Made by a program: the position numbers and the translations under genes. Shown here piece after piece: positions 17,725 through 27,094 of a stretch of DNA of 64,000 bases; position 1 is the first letter of the stretch, and each line of letters opens with the position of its first letter. The notes beneath the pieces are model-generated. The model did no database searches. It was not told where the DNA came from and was given only the letters and a program-made list of their open reading frames with translations. The stretch is from DAOSCP01 sp035379625 (GTDB taxonomy: Bacteria; Bacteroidota; Ignavibacteria; Ignavibacteriales; DAOSCP01). Location: NCBI GenBank assembly GCA_035379625.1, contig DAOSVM010000004.1:35367-99366 (forward strand), read 5' to 3'.

Positions 17725-19203
17725 ATGGAAAATATATCATCAATAATACAAAATACGAAACTTATTTATCCTGAAATTGTACTTTCATTAGGTATCATAG
17801 TAGTTTTAATTTTCGATTTGATTTTCAAAAATGAAAAGAAACGATTTTTAAATTATATTACATTAGCAGTTTTAGCTGTTGTTGCTATAACATTAAGATT
17901 AACAAATTCTGCTAATAACACTCTCGCATTCAATATATTTCAGATAAATCAAATTGCTTATTACTTCAAATCAATTATTCTTTTAGCAACATTTGTTGTT
18001 CTATTGTATTTATTTACATCAAAAGAAGTGGATAATTTTGTTAATAGATTAGGTGAATTTCATCTATTGATTTTAGGAATGCTCTTAGGTATGTTTTTTA
18101 TTGTTGGAGCTGCTGACTTAATTTTAATCTATATTGCAATGGAAACAATGTCACTATCTTCATACGTTCTTTCTGGATTTGATAAAACCAAAATGAGAAA
18201 CAGTGAAGCCTCTTTGAAGTACTTAGTTTATGGCTCTGCTGCTTCTGGGATTATGTTATTTGGAATATCATTGATTTATGGAAGTTTTGCAACTACAAAT
18301 ATATTAGTAATCAAATATCTTTTATTAAATAATTTTATTGTAAATCCAATTATTGTAAATTTTGCAATAATTCTCTTACTTGTAGGAATATCTTATAAAA
18401 TATCTGCTGCACCATTTCATTATTGGGCTCCTGATGTTTATGAAGGTGCTCCTATTTCAATTACAGCTTATTTATCTGTAGCAAGCAAAGCTGCTGGTTT
18501 TGCAATGCTTATTAATGTATTGCAAACATTTGTATTAAAGCAAAATCAAGGATGGATTGTTTATCCTGTTTTCGATTGGAAATTTATATTGATTATTCTT
18601 TCGGTTCTTTCTATGTTTTTTGGTAATTTTACTGCATTATGGCAAAACAATATAAAAAGAATGCTTGCATATTCTTCAATTGCTCATTTAGGATATATGC
18701 TATTAGGTATTATTGCATTTTCTGAACTTGGATTAGTTGCGGTTTTATCATATTTCTTAATTTATTTATTTATGAATTTAGGTGCTTTTTATGTAGCTAT
18801 GGTTATTGCTGATAATTATGGAATTGAAAATATAGACGAATATAAAGGTTTAGGACCAAAATTACCATTTTTAGGTACAACTTTAGCAATATTTTTAGTT
18901 TCATTAGTTGGAATTCCCCCTTTAGCTGGTTTTATTCCTAAATTTTATTTGTTCACTGCTTTAATTGAAAAAGATATGATTCTCCTTTCAGTTATTGCTT
19001 TAATTAATACAGTTATTTCTCTTTATTATTACATTAGAGTATTGAAAGAAATGTACCTATCAAATTCTGAAAGGGATGATATTACAGAACAAAATATTGA
19101 TCCTCTAAATAAATATATACCAATATTATTATCTATTCCCATATTGTTATTTGGTGTATATTTCTCACCAATTTATGAATTTTTAAAAAACATTGTTAAA
19201 TAA
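17725..19203 (+). CDS. nuoN: Complex I subunit NuoN
   Basis: This 492-residue antiporter-like subunit has IYIAMETMSLSSYVLSGF (key Glu), SYKISAAPFHYWAPDVYEGAPISITAYLSVASKAAGFA (key Lys), and NIKRMLAYSSIAHLGYMLLG. It is the last gene of nuoABCDHIJKLMN. A perfect 28-base palindrome begins 4 bases after the stop. Confidence 0.97.
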   Translation: MENISSIIQNTKLIYPEIVLSLGIIVVLIFDLIFKNEKKRFLNYITLAVLAVVAITLRLTNSANNTLAFNIFQINQIAYYFKSIILLATFVVLLYLFTSKEVDNFVNRLGEFHLLILGMLLGMFFIVGAADLILIYIAMETMSLSSYVLSGFDKTKMRNSEASLKYLVYGSAASGIMLFGISLIYGSFATTNILVIKYLLLNNFIVNPIIVNFAIILLLVGISYKISAAPFHYWAPDVYEGAPISITAYLSVASKAAGFAMLINVLQTFVLKQNQGWIVYPVFDWKFILIILSVLSMFFGNFTALWQNNIKRMLAYSSIAHLGYMLLGIIAFSELGLVAVLSYFLIYLFMNLGAFYVAMVIADNYGIENIDEYKGLGPKLPFLGTTLAIFLVSLVGIPPLAGFIPKFYLFTALIEKDMILLSVIALINTVISLYYYIRVLKEMYLSNSERDDITEQNIDPLNKYIPILLSIPILLFGVYFSPIYEFLKNIVK

Positions 19204-19206
19204 AGT

Positions 19207-19236
19207 AATAAGCTATCCAATTGGATAGCTTATTTT
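19207..19236 (+). terminator. Perfect palindrome closing the nuo operon
   Basis: AATAAGCTATCC and its exact complement are joined at a central AATT (19207-19234). The following T run is only TT before TTAATAAGG, so it may act as a weak terminator or as a 3' stabilising hairpin that lets some transcription through to the gene 17 bases downstream. Confidence 0.65.
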
Positions 19237-19252
19237 AATAAGGAATCACATA

Positions 19253-21154
19253 ATGGAAAAAATATTTCATAAAAGATTAAATATAATATTTTCAATCTTT
19301 ATTTTATTTATCTCTTTACAGATTATTGATAGATTAACAATATTTATCTATTCATATGCTAATTTTAATAAATCTCTAATTGATTTTTTAAAAATACTTG
19401 GTGTTTCTTTATTATACGATATAATTACATTTTCATATTTTATAATATTTCCTGTAATAGTTGTAATACTAATGCCGTATAAAATATATTCATCAAAAAT
19501 ATATAAAGTTTTAGCGTACTTTTATTTTATATTAAACTCAATAATTTTATTTTTTAATTCAATAGCAAATTATTATTTCTGGGACGAGTTTCAAGTAAGG
19601 TATAATTTTGTTGCGGTTGATTATTTAATATACACAAATGAAGTTTTAAAGAATATCAAAGAATCTTATCCACTTGGAATTCTCATACCATTGATTTTAA
19701 TATTTAGTATAATAATATATTTTATTTTCAAAAAGAAAATTAATGAAGCATTACAAACTAAAACTACTTTGAAAGAAAGATCAATTTTACCAATTGGAAT
19801 TATTGTTTTATTTTTTATTTCGCTTACTTTTGTTAATGGTTCAAATGAGACTTTTTCAGATAATAAATACAATATAGAATTAGCAAAAAATGATATTTAT
19901 TCATTTTTTGAAGCCTATAATAAAAATGAAATTGATTATAATTCTTTTTATCTTACCTATGATAATAACTCAGTTTTGAAAAGATTAAATGAACTTCGTT
20001 TCGTACCTGGGCAGGTTATCGACAACAATGGTTATGCTTTTTTTAATTCAAATGGTGAAGAGAAAAAGTACAACATAATAATGATCACAGTTGAAAGTCT
20101 TTCAGCTGAATATATGAAGGCTTTTGGTAGTAATTTGAATATTACACCATTCCTGGATTCAATTGCACATCATTCTTTATTTTGTACAAACTATTTTGCA
20201 ACTGGTACAAGAACAGTACGTGGAATTGAAGCTATAATGTTATCATTTCCGCCTACACCTGGTTCCAGCATTGTCAGACGTCCTAATAATGAGCATATTT
20301 TTAATTTTGCATATCCGCTTATACAAAGAGGTTACACAGCTAAATTTATTTACGGCGGTTATGGTTATTTTGATAATATGAATTACTTTTTCGAACACAA
20401 TGGTTTTCAAATAGTTGATAGAAACAAATTTAATAGTGATGAAAAAACTTTTGCAAATGCATGGGGATTATGTGATGAAGATTTAATGAATAAAACGTTA
20501 AAAGAAGCCGATAATGATTATAAAAGTGGGAAAAATTTCTTTTATTTTGTATTAACAACATCAAATCATAGACCTTATACATTTCCAACTAATCACATTA
20601 AAATGCCATTTGAAAGGGAAGGGGCTGTAAGGTATACTGATTATGCAATAGAACAATTAATTAAAAAAGCAAGCAAAAAAGATTGGTTTAAAAATACGAT
20701 TTTTGTTATTTCTGCTGATCATTGTGCTAATAGCGCTGGTAAAACTTCCTTGCCTATTCATAAATATAAAATCCCTTTAATTATATATGCACCTAATATT
20801 ATAAAGCCATAAGTTTTTGATAAAATAATAAGTCAAATTGATGTTGCGCCTACTGTTCTATCGTTATTAAATCTAAAATATAAATCTGCTTTTATTGGAA
20901 AAAATATACTGAATAATTACGATGATAATAGGGCTTTTATAAGTAGTTATCAAAAAGTTGGATATGTTAAAGATGATAAAATTGTTGTTCTCGACTTAAA
21001 AAGGAAGTATAATTTTTTCCAATATGATAGAAAAGATTTGACTATGAAAGAAGCTCCAGTAGATGAAAAATTGTTATTTGATGCTGTAGCTTATTATCAA
21101 GGGGCTTTTTATATATTCAAAAATAATAAACTTAAGGTGGATAAGATAAAATGA
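19253..21154 (+). pseudogene. LTA-synthase-like sulfatase family protein, interrupted by one in-frame TAA
   Basis: The frame runs 633 codons but has a single stop at 20810-20812. The N-terminal part (519 residues, 19253-20812) has about five transmembrane helices (to residue about 205) and an extracytoplasmic sulfatase domain: metal and nucleophile motifs ITVESLSAEY and TGTRTVRGIEA, then SADHCANSAGKTS. After the stop the same frame continues VFDKIISQIDVAPTVLSLLNL, the normal next motif of the family, and runs to TGA at 21152-21154, which overlaps the next gene's ATG as ATGA. This shows the ancestral gene was full length. It may be a recent nonsense mutation, a sequencing error, or a truncated but active form, since the visible catalytic residues precede the stop. 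The family transfers phosphoglycerol-type groups to envelope glycans or lipids; the substrate is unknown here. Confidence 0.8.
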
Positions 21155-21849
21155 AAAAAATATTGTTTTTTTTAATTTCGTTAAAATTATTTGCTCAATT
21201 TAGTGGTAACATTGGTGCCGAAACAGTTTTTACAAAAGGAAATGTTGAGCAAGGTATATTTTCTGGTAGAACCGAAATTAGTTATGTCGATTCAGTTATA
21301 AAACCGGTAGTAAATTTTAATTTTACTTACGGTGAAGAAAATAAACAGAAAAAGCAACACGACTATAATCTTAAATCAAGATTAATATTGTTTCCCTATA
21401 ATAATATTGCATTAACAATAAACGGATTATATGAGTATAACTTTCAGAGAAAAATTGACTATCGGTACCAATTTGGTATTGGTACTGAATTAAATTTATA
21501 CAATGATAATGAAGATAATACATCATTATTGATATCTATGTTAAGGGAAGAAACAAAATATAATCAATCAATTAATAGTATAAAAAAATCTTTCAGAAGT
21601 ACATCTTCTATTCTTAGCAAAATTATTATTGTTGATAAAAAAATTGTAATGACTAATAGATTTGATTTTAATACTAATGTTGAAAAGATTAATGATTTTC
21701 GTTGGAATTATAATTTAATTTTTGATTTTCAATTAAATGGTAGTATTTCATTACGAACAAGTTACACTAGTACTTACGAAAATATTGTTCAAAAAGATAG
21801 AGTTAAATTGGATAGTAAATATTTATTTGGATTTTCTACAAAAATATGA
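21151..21849 (+). CDS. DUF481/YdiY-like outer-membrane beta-barrel protein
   Basis: This 232-residue protein has a short signal peptide (MKKILFFLISLKLFA) followed by alternating beta-strands with aromatic girdles. The opening FSGNIGAETVFTKGNVEQGIFSG resembles the GNt..G......G pattern at the start of DUF481 (YdiY-like) proteins. The end, YLFGFSTKI, has an aromatic residue near the C-terminus rather than the classic terminal Phe. The start overlaps the end of the sulfatase-like frame as ATGA, which points to co-translation. Function is unknown; family members are described as salt- or stress-linked outer-membrane proteins. Confidence 0.65.
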   Translation: MKKILFFLISLKLFAQFSGNIGAETVFTKGNVEQGIFSGRTEISYVDSVIKPVVNFNFTYGEENKQKKQHDYNLKSRLILFPYNNIALTINGLYEYNFQRKIDYRYQFGIGTELNLYNDNEDNTSLLISMLREETKYNQSINSIKKSFRSTSSILSKIIIVDKKIVMTNRFDFNTNVEKINDFRWNYNLIFDFQLNGSISLRTSYTSTYENIVQKDRVKLDSKYLFGFSTKI

Positions 21850-21912
21850 ACTTTTAAAGAATAATGGTTGTTGATTTAATTAAATAAATCTAAAAGAAAG
21901 GATTAAAATTTA

Positions 21913-22539
21913 ATGGAAATATTAAAAGTTTTAAATTGGCGTTATGCAACAAAAGCTATGAATGGTAAAAAAGTAGAAAAAGATAAATTAAACGCTATTT
22001 TACAATCTATAAATCTTGCACCAACTTCATTAGGTTTGCAACCTTTTAACGTATTACTTATTGAAAAGCAAGAATTAAAAGAAAAAATATTACCTATTGC
22101 AAACGGGCAGAAACAAGTAGTTGATTGTTCATATTTACTCATTTTTGCAGCCTGGTCAGAATTTACAGATGAAAGAAAACAAGAATTTTACACAAATTTT
22201 GAGAAAGTTCGTGGTTCAGTTCCAGATGTTTTAAAAAATTATATTGAAACAGTATATGATAATGCGCAAAAAAATCCAGAAGAATTTTTCAATTGGGCAG
22301 CAAGACAAACTTACTTAGCTTTTGGAGTTGGAATAGTGGCAGCTGCGGATATGGGCGTTGATAGCACTCCGATGGAAGGATTTAATCCGCAAGAGCTTGA
22401 TAAACTCCTGAATTTAAATGAGAAAAAATTAAAAAGTGTACTTCTACTTCCGCTTGGCCATAGAGATGTGGCAAAAGATTATCTTGTTAATTTACCAAAA
22501 CTTAGAAAACCATTAGAACAATTAGTTATTCCATTATAA
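21913..22539 (+). CDS. Nitroreductase-family NAD(P)H oxidoreductase
   Basis: This 208-residue FMN enzyme of the NfsB-like class has the N-terminal WRYATKAMNGKKV, where R-x-A/S-x-K/R residues bind FMN phosphate, then LAPTSLGLQPFNV, and the C-terminal LLPLGHRDVAKDYL with an FMN-contacting Gly-His/Arg. Members reduce nitro compounds, quinones or flavins with NAD(P)H. The start has an AAAGGA Shine-Dalgarno about 8 bases upstream. The gene stands alone; a repeat element starts 34 bases after its stop. Confidence 0.88.
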   Translation: MEILKVLNWRYATKAMNGKKVEKDKLNAILQSINLAPTSLGLQPFNVLLIEKQELKEKILPIANGQKQVVDCSYLLIFAAWSEFTDERKQEFYTNFEKVRGSVPDVLKNYIETVYDNAQKNPEEFFNWAARQTYLAFGVGIVAAADMGVDSTPMEGFNPQELDKLLNLNEKKLKSVLLLPLGHRDVAKDYLVNLPKLRKPLEQLVIPL

Positions 22540-22572
22540 AATTCGACGACAATAACTTATGTAAAATTTCAT

Positions 22573-23187
22573 TAGCTCAGACAGTGTAAGCTTAATGCCC
22601 TTGCAGCTTGAGCCAAGCTGCAAGGGGCAGCGGGCCGGAACGGCCCGCTAAAAATTCCCCTATGTCCCCCTTGGAAAGTGGGATCTAAAATTCCCATCAT
22701 TCCAAAAGTTGTGACAATTTAAATGATTGCCAGTGTGTTTTATTATAACAATTCCTTTTATACCTTAGTAAAATATATTTCAACTCATCTTTTTTATGAA
22801 CATAGTTTTATATTATTTTATTTACATCTTATTTATAATGTAAAGGTGATTATATCGCTTATTCAAATCTATTTGTTCAAACTAATATTATATAGTAAAT
22901 ACAATAATATAGTAAAAACGAATATATATTTAAAAATTTCATTATCTCGTATTTACAATAATATCGTATATTCAATTATATAGTAATAACGATATATAGT
23001 TTACTCACTTTTTAATTAAGCTTATTTTTCATAAGAAAATATTTAAATAACATTTAGTTATTTAGCTAAATGTAAAAATATAAAAATTATAGTTAAAATA
23101 TATTGGAATGTTTTCAGGAAAATTTTGGCGTTAGCCCGCCCGTGCGCCGCACGGCGCACGGGCTTTATGCTTACACCGTCTGAGCTA
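22573..23187. mobile_element. MITE-like repeat element, copy 2 (615 bp, opposite orientation to copy 1)
   Basis: The ends TAGCTCAGACAGTGTAAGC (22573-22591) and GCTTACACCGTCTGAGCTA (23169-23187) are inverted repeats. The left end carries the hairpins CCCTTGCAGCTTG (22598-22627) and AGCGGGCCG (22629-22649); the right end carries stem GCCCGTGCGCC with a 4-base loop (23138-23163). The reverse complement lines up with copy 1: same hairpin subtypes at matching ends, and a shared stretch at 23051-23078 around CATTTAGTTATTTAGCTAAA. The interior holds a 17-bp tandem array. No transposase or convincing ORF is present. TA lies at both borders, as expected if TA were the target, but no longer duplication is visible. 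Confidence 0.78.
22852..23010. repeat. Degenerate 17-bp tandem array inside element copy 2
   Basis: Cores resembling ATATCGTA start at 22852, 22869, 22890, 22907, 22924, 22944, 22961, 22978 and 22994. Six of the eight steps are 16 or 17 bases; two (21 and 20) imply small insertions. The rest of each unit is AT-rich and variable, often ending in CAATT. It is not a CRISPR array: the units are too short and there are no unique spacers of constant length between conserved repeats. Confidence 0.7.
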
Positions 23188-23286
23188 TATAAAAATAAAC
23201 GATGATTTAATTTAATTTTTACTTTAAGTTAATATGTATATCTGAAATTGTCTTTTTGAAATATAAATATTGAGGAGTTGTTGTTA

Positions 23287-24966
23287 ATGATTGATATTGC
23301 TAAAATTGTTGATGAAAAATTAAGTGATAGATATCCTAAAATATTGAAAAAATCATTTGCGTATATATTGAGTAAAATTTTGTGTTTGAAGAAAATTAAT
23401 GATTTTATTTCTAATAACTCTGATAAGCGAGGTTTGGAATTTATTGATGAAGTTTTTAATTATCTGAATATTGATTATACAATTTCTGAGAGGGATTTTA
23501 ATAAAATACCATCTGAAGGGAAGTTAATAATTGTTGCAAATCATCCTTTGGGTGGACTAGATGGATTGAGTTTGATAAAATTGTTAAGTAAAGTTAGAAA
23601 TGATGTTAAAGTTGTGGCTAATAGCTATTTATTGAATATCGAACAGTTGAGTGAATTTTTTATACCTTTTACGCTTGATAGTACTAATTTGCAGAAATCA
23701 AACATAGAAAAAATATTGAATCATTTGAATAATAATGGTGCGTTAATTTTCTTTCCTGCTGGGGAAGTTTCAAGACTGAAAGGTTTAACTGTGGTGGATG
23801 GGAAATGGCACAAAGGGGCGATTTTCTTTTCCAAGAAAACAGGTGCGGATATTTTACCTATTTATGTGAAGGCTAAGAATTCTCCTTTATTTTATGCGGT
23901 TGGTGTTTTGAGTAAATTTTTATCGATGTTATTGCTTCCATCTCAATTGTTTTATCAAAAAAATAAAACGATTTCTATAAAAGTAGGTAACTATATACCA
24001 GCAAAAAATATTGAAACTTTTGATTCAAATTATTCAATAAAATTGCTAAAGAAACATACTTATAGAATTGGTAAAGGAAGAAATGGAATATTTAAGACGG
24101 AAAATAATATCATACATCCTGTTAATGTAAAGTTAATTGTTGATGAGTTAAAAAAATCTACGGTTCTATTTAGTAAGGATAAAAAAACGGTTTTTTGTGT
24201 TAATTATAAAGAGGCCCCAAACGTAATTAATGAGATAGCAAGGCTCAGAGAACATACTTTTAGATTAGTTGGCGAAGGTACTGGTAAGAAAAAGGATATG
24301 GATGAATATGATAAACATTATGACCATATAGTTTTGTGGGATGATGATAGTTTGGAAATTATTGGTGCCTATAGACTTTACCATAGTTTAGGTAAAAATG
24401 TTAATAAATATTACACATCTAGTTTATTTGAGTTTTCAGATAAGCTTATCGGTTTACTTCCAAATTCGATTGAATTAGGAAGAAGTTTTATTCAAAAAAA
24501 ATATTGGAATACATATGCTCTTGAATATATATGGAAAGGAATTGGTAAGTATATTTTAATGAAAGAAAATGTAAGGTTTTTATTTGGAGTAGTAAGTCTT
24601 TCGAATACATTTCCGAATGATGCAAAAAAAATGATAGTATATTTTTATGATAAATGGTATGGAGATGATTATGGTGTTAAGTCAAAAAATCCATATATTT
24701 TGAGTATTAAAGATAGAGATGAGTTAAGTAAAATATTATATGAAGATGATATTAAGAAGGATTATTTGATTTTGAAAAAGTATTTAAAAGGATTTGGTGT
24801 TGCAATCCCGACATTATATAAAAATTATTCTGAATTATGTGAAAGTGAAGGAATAAAATTTTTAGCATATGGAGTTGATGAAGATTTTGGAAATTGTATA
24901 GATAGTTTTATTATGCTGGATTTAAATTATATGAAAGAAGAAAAGAAAGAGAGGTATTTTATATAA
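23287..24966 (+). CDS. olsF: OlsF-like bifunctional ornithine-lipid acyltransferase
   Basis: This 559-residue protein has two acyltransferase domains. The N-terminal part (about 1-270) is a PlsC-like O-acyltransferase with the motif VANHPLGGLDG and FFPAGEVSR. The C-terminal part (about 300-500) is the GNAT-type hemolysin-like domain with IARLREHTFRLVGEGTGKKKDMDEYD and IVLWDDDSLEIIGAYRLY. This order matches OlsF, which makes phosphorus-free ornithine lipids: the C-terminal half N-acylates ornithine and the N-terminal half adds the second acyl chain. The start is ATG 23287, 9 bases after GAGGAG (23272-23277); an in-frame TTG at 23278 would sit directly on the Shine-Dalgarno. The gene stands alone. 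Specificity for ornithine is inferred. Confidence 0.75.
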   Translation: MIDIAKIVDEKLSDRYPKILKKSFAYILSKILCLKKINDFISNNSDKRGLEFIDEVFNYLNIDYTISERDFNKIPSEGKLIIVANHPLGGLDGLSLIKLLSKVRNDVKVVANSYLLNIEQLSEFFIPFTLDSTNLQKSNIEKILNHLNNNGALIFFPAGEVSRLKGLTVVDGKWHKGAIFFSKKTGADILPIYVKAKNSPLFYAVGVLSKFLSMLLLPSQLFYQKNKTISIKVGNYIPAKNIETFDSNYSIKLLKKHTYRIGKGRNGIFKTENNIIHPVNVKLIVDELKKSTVLFSKDKKTVFCVNYKEAPNVINEIARLREHTFRLVGEGTGKKKDMDEYDKHYDHIVLWDDDSLEIIGAYRLYHSLGKNVNKYYTSSLFEFSDKLIGLLPNSIELGRSFIQKKYWNTYALEYIWKGIGKYILMKENVRFLFGVVSLSNTFPNDAKKMIVYFYDKWYGDDYGVKSKNPYILSIKDRDELSKILYEDDIKKDYLILKKYLKGFGVAIPTLYKNYSELCESEGIKFLAYGVDEDFGNCIDSFIMLDLNYMKEEKKERYFI

Positions 24967-25143
24967 AATAATTATAGCACATCTAAAATATTTACACATT
25001 TTTTTATTTACAAATAAGACATTGAAATATCATAAGTTGATTTTTCCTATCTAACGAAAATTTTTTTTAAAAAGTAAAAATTTAACTTGACATTAGGTTA
25101 TTTTTTGATTAATTTGAAACAAAAGTTTCATTAAGATAATAAA

Positions 25144-26256
25144 ATGGGAAATAATTTTCATATGGAAGATTTAATTAAAACATTTACGGAATTGGTGAGA
25201 ATTAAAGGTTTATCTGGAGAAGAGAATAATGTAGCAAATTACATAAAGAATTATTTAATGCCATTAGGTTTGAAAGTTGAAGAAAGAGATTTAGAGAAGT
25301 TTACAGAGGGTAAATGTGGTAATATAATAGCAACGTATAAAGATGGTGGAGAGATTGCTTTATGTGCACATATGGATACTGCAAGAAATACAGAAAATGT
25401 TAATGTAATTATTGAAAATGGAATGATAAAATCTGATGGTAAGCAGCAGCTTGGTGCAGATTGTAGGTTAGGAATAGCAGTAATTTTAAGTGCTGTTAAG
25501 GATTTGATTGAAAATAATAAAGCTACAACTGGTTTTACTTTGATTTTTACTTCTCAAGAAGAGACAACTATGAATGGTTCAAAGAATATTACTGTGCCCA
25601 ATAATGTTAAACATATTTTTATTATGGATAGCGCTTGGAGGCCCGGTTTTTTTATTTATGGAGCACCTGGTGCTGTAGAATTTAAATTAGAATTGTTTGG
25701 TAAGAGTGCTCACGCAGGAATTGAGCCTGAGAAAGGAATAAATGTAATAAAAATGTTGGGTGATATTTTGGTGGAAATTCCGCAAGGAAGAGTTGATGAT
25801 GAATCTACTATAAATGTTGCTATAATTAATGCTGGGAGTGCAATAAATGTTGTTCCAGATTATGCGTTAGTAAGGGGAGAAATTAGGTCTTTTAAGGAAG
25901 AAAAGGTTGAAGAGTATATAAATTTAATAGATGAAGTTTGTGATGATGTAACGAAGAGATATAATGCATCATATAATTTTGAATATAATTGGGATTTTAA
26001 GCCTTACACTTTTACAAAAGAAGATGAAGCATATAGAATAATATATAAAGCTATCGAAAAGAATGGATTAGTTCCTAAACCAGTTCTATCCTATGGAGGT
26101 AGTGATGTTAATAATTTTAATGAAAGGGGATATAAAGCTATAAATGTTGGCACGGGGGCACAGAATCCACATTCGAATGATGAGTTTGTTCTAATTGAAG
26201 ATATGGAAAAAGATGTTAATCTTTGCAAAATTTTATTAACTAATAAATTTATATAA
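25144..26256 (+). CDS. M20-family metallopeptidase (PepT-like)
   Basis: This 370-residue dinuclear zinc peptidase has the ligands and catalytic residues of M20: ALCAHMDTA (His and base-supporting Asp), LGADCRLG (bridging Asp), SQEET (catalytic Glu and ligand Glu), IMDSA (Asp) and NPHSNDE (final His). A dimerisation insert (about 175-290) contains SAHAGIEPEKGINVI. It has no signal peptide, so it acts in the cytoplasm on short peptides. It opens a tightly packed set: 4 bases to an S51 peptidase, then a transporter. A classical pepT lies elsewhere (61391-62647), so this one probably has a special substrate; hydrolysis of imported Asp-containing dipeptides is an inference from the neighbours. An alternative start is ATG 25162. 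Confidence 0.88.
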   Translation: MGNNFHMEDLIKTFTELVRIKGLSGEENNVANYIKNYLMPLGLKVEERDLEKFTEGKCGNIIATYKDGGEIALCAHMDTARNTENVNVIIENGMIKSDGKQQLGADCRLGIAVILSAVKDLIENNKATTGFTLIFTSQEETTMNGSKNITVPNNVKHIFIMDSAWRPGFFIYGAPGAVEFKLELFGKSAHAGIEPEKGINVIKMLGDILVEIPQGRVDDESTINVAIINAGSAINVVPDYALVRGEIRSFKEEKVEEYINLIDEVCDDVTKRYNASYNFEYNWDFKPYTFTKEDEAYRIIYKAIEKNGLVPKPVLSYGGSDVNNFNERGYKAINVGTGAQNPHSNDEFVLIEDMEKDVNLCKILLTNKFI

Positions 26257-26260
26257 AGTT

Positions 26261-27094
26261 ATGAAAAAGATAATTGCATTTTTAAGTTTATTTATGATTG
26301 TTTTGGCTAATCCGAAAGGAAATTTGTTTATAGTAGGTGGTGGAAATATTAGTCAAGAATTGCTATCAAATTTTGTAGATTTAGCAGGTGGAAAGGATGC
26401 TAGAATTGTGATAATTCCTATTGCAAGTGAAGAACCATTGGAAGCAGGGAAGAGTAGGTTGGAAAAATTTAAGCAATTGGGCTGTACTAACGTTAAAGTT
26501 GTAATTTTTGATAGAAATAATGCTGATAGCGATAGTATAACGGCGTATTTTGATGGAGTTAAAGGTGTTTTTTTTGGTGGAGGTGATCAAAATAAAATAA
26601 CAAATGCGTTGCTTGGGACAAAATTGTTAGGAAAAATTTTTCAAATTTATGAAAATGGTGGTGTGATAGGAGGAACATCTGCTGGGGCGGCTATTATGAG
26701 TAAAATTATGCTCACTGGAAATGAATTGGTATGTAAAGATACTGTTAATTCTTTTTCTACAATTATGAAAAGGAATGTTGAAGTTAAGGAGGGTTTAGGT
26801 TTTGTGAATGAATTTATAGTTGATCAGCATTTTGTGAAAAGAAAAAGGCATAATAGGTTGTTAAGTGTTTTATTGGATAATCCAGATAAGCCTTGCGTTG
26901 GGATTGATGAAGCAACAGCGGTTATTTATCACGGTGGGAAAATAAAAGTTGTTGGTGAATCCAATGTAATAATTTATAAGATAAAAGATAAAAAAAGCAT
27001 TAAGGTTAATAAGAATAATATATATTCAGCAAAAGATATTGAAATGCAGTTACTTGTAGAGGGTGATGAATATAGTTTTAGAGGTAAGAAATGA
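26261..27094 (+). CDS. Exported cyanophycinase-family (peptidase S51) protein
   Basis: This 277-residue protein begins with a signal peptide (MKKIIAFLSLFMIVLANPKG), then GNLFIVGGG. The nucleophile elbow GGTSAGAAIM carries Ser140; DQHFVKRKRHNRL and VGIDEATAVIYH hold the remaining conserved residues, including the His and the Glu of the family. The length and the DQHF..R...RL / GIDE pattern are closer to cyanophycinase CphB than to the aspartyl dipeptidase PepE. CphB cleaves cyanophycin to beta-Asp-Arg dipeptides. The stop overlaps the start of the transporter gene as ATGA. Another S51 gene lies at 36717. The substrate is inferred from family only. Confidence 0.85.
   Translation: MKKIIAFLSLFMIVLANPKGNLFIVGGGNISQELLSNFVDLAGGKDARIVIIPIASEEPLEAGKSRLEKFKQLGCTNVKVVIFDRNNADSDSITAYFDGVKGVFFGGGDQNKITNALLGTKLLGKIFQIYENGGVIGGTSAGAAIMSKIMLTGNELVCKDTVNSFSTIMKRNVEVKEGLGFVNEFIVDQHFVKRKRHNRLLSVLLDNPDKPCVGIDEATAVIYHGGKIKVVGESNVIIYKIKDKKSIKVNKNNIYSAKDIEMQLLVEGDEYSFRGKK

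Noticed and set aside
22723..22983. 86-codon open frame on the plus strand
   Set aside because: It lies inside element copy 2 and is mostly the 17-bp AT-rich array read as Tyr/Ile/Lys/Asn codons.
25087..25107. TTGACA and TATTTTTTG as a promoter of the M20 peptidase gene
   Set aside because: The two boxes are only about 6 bases apart, too close for any known spacing.
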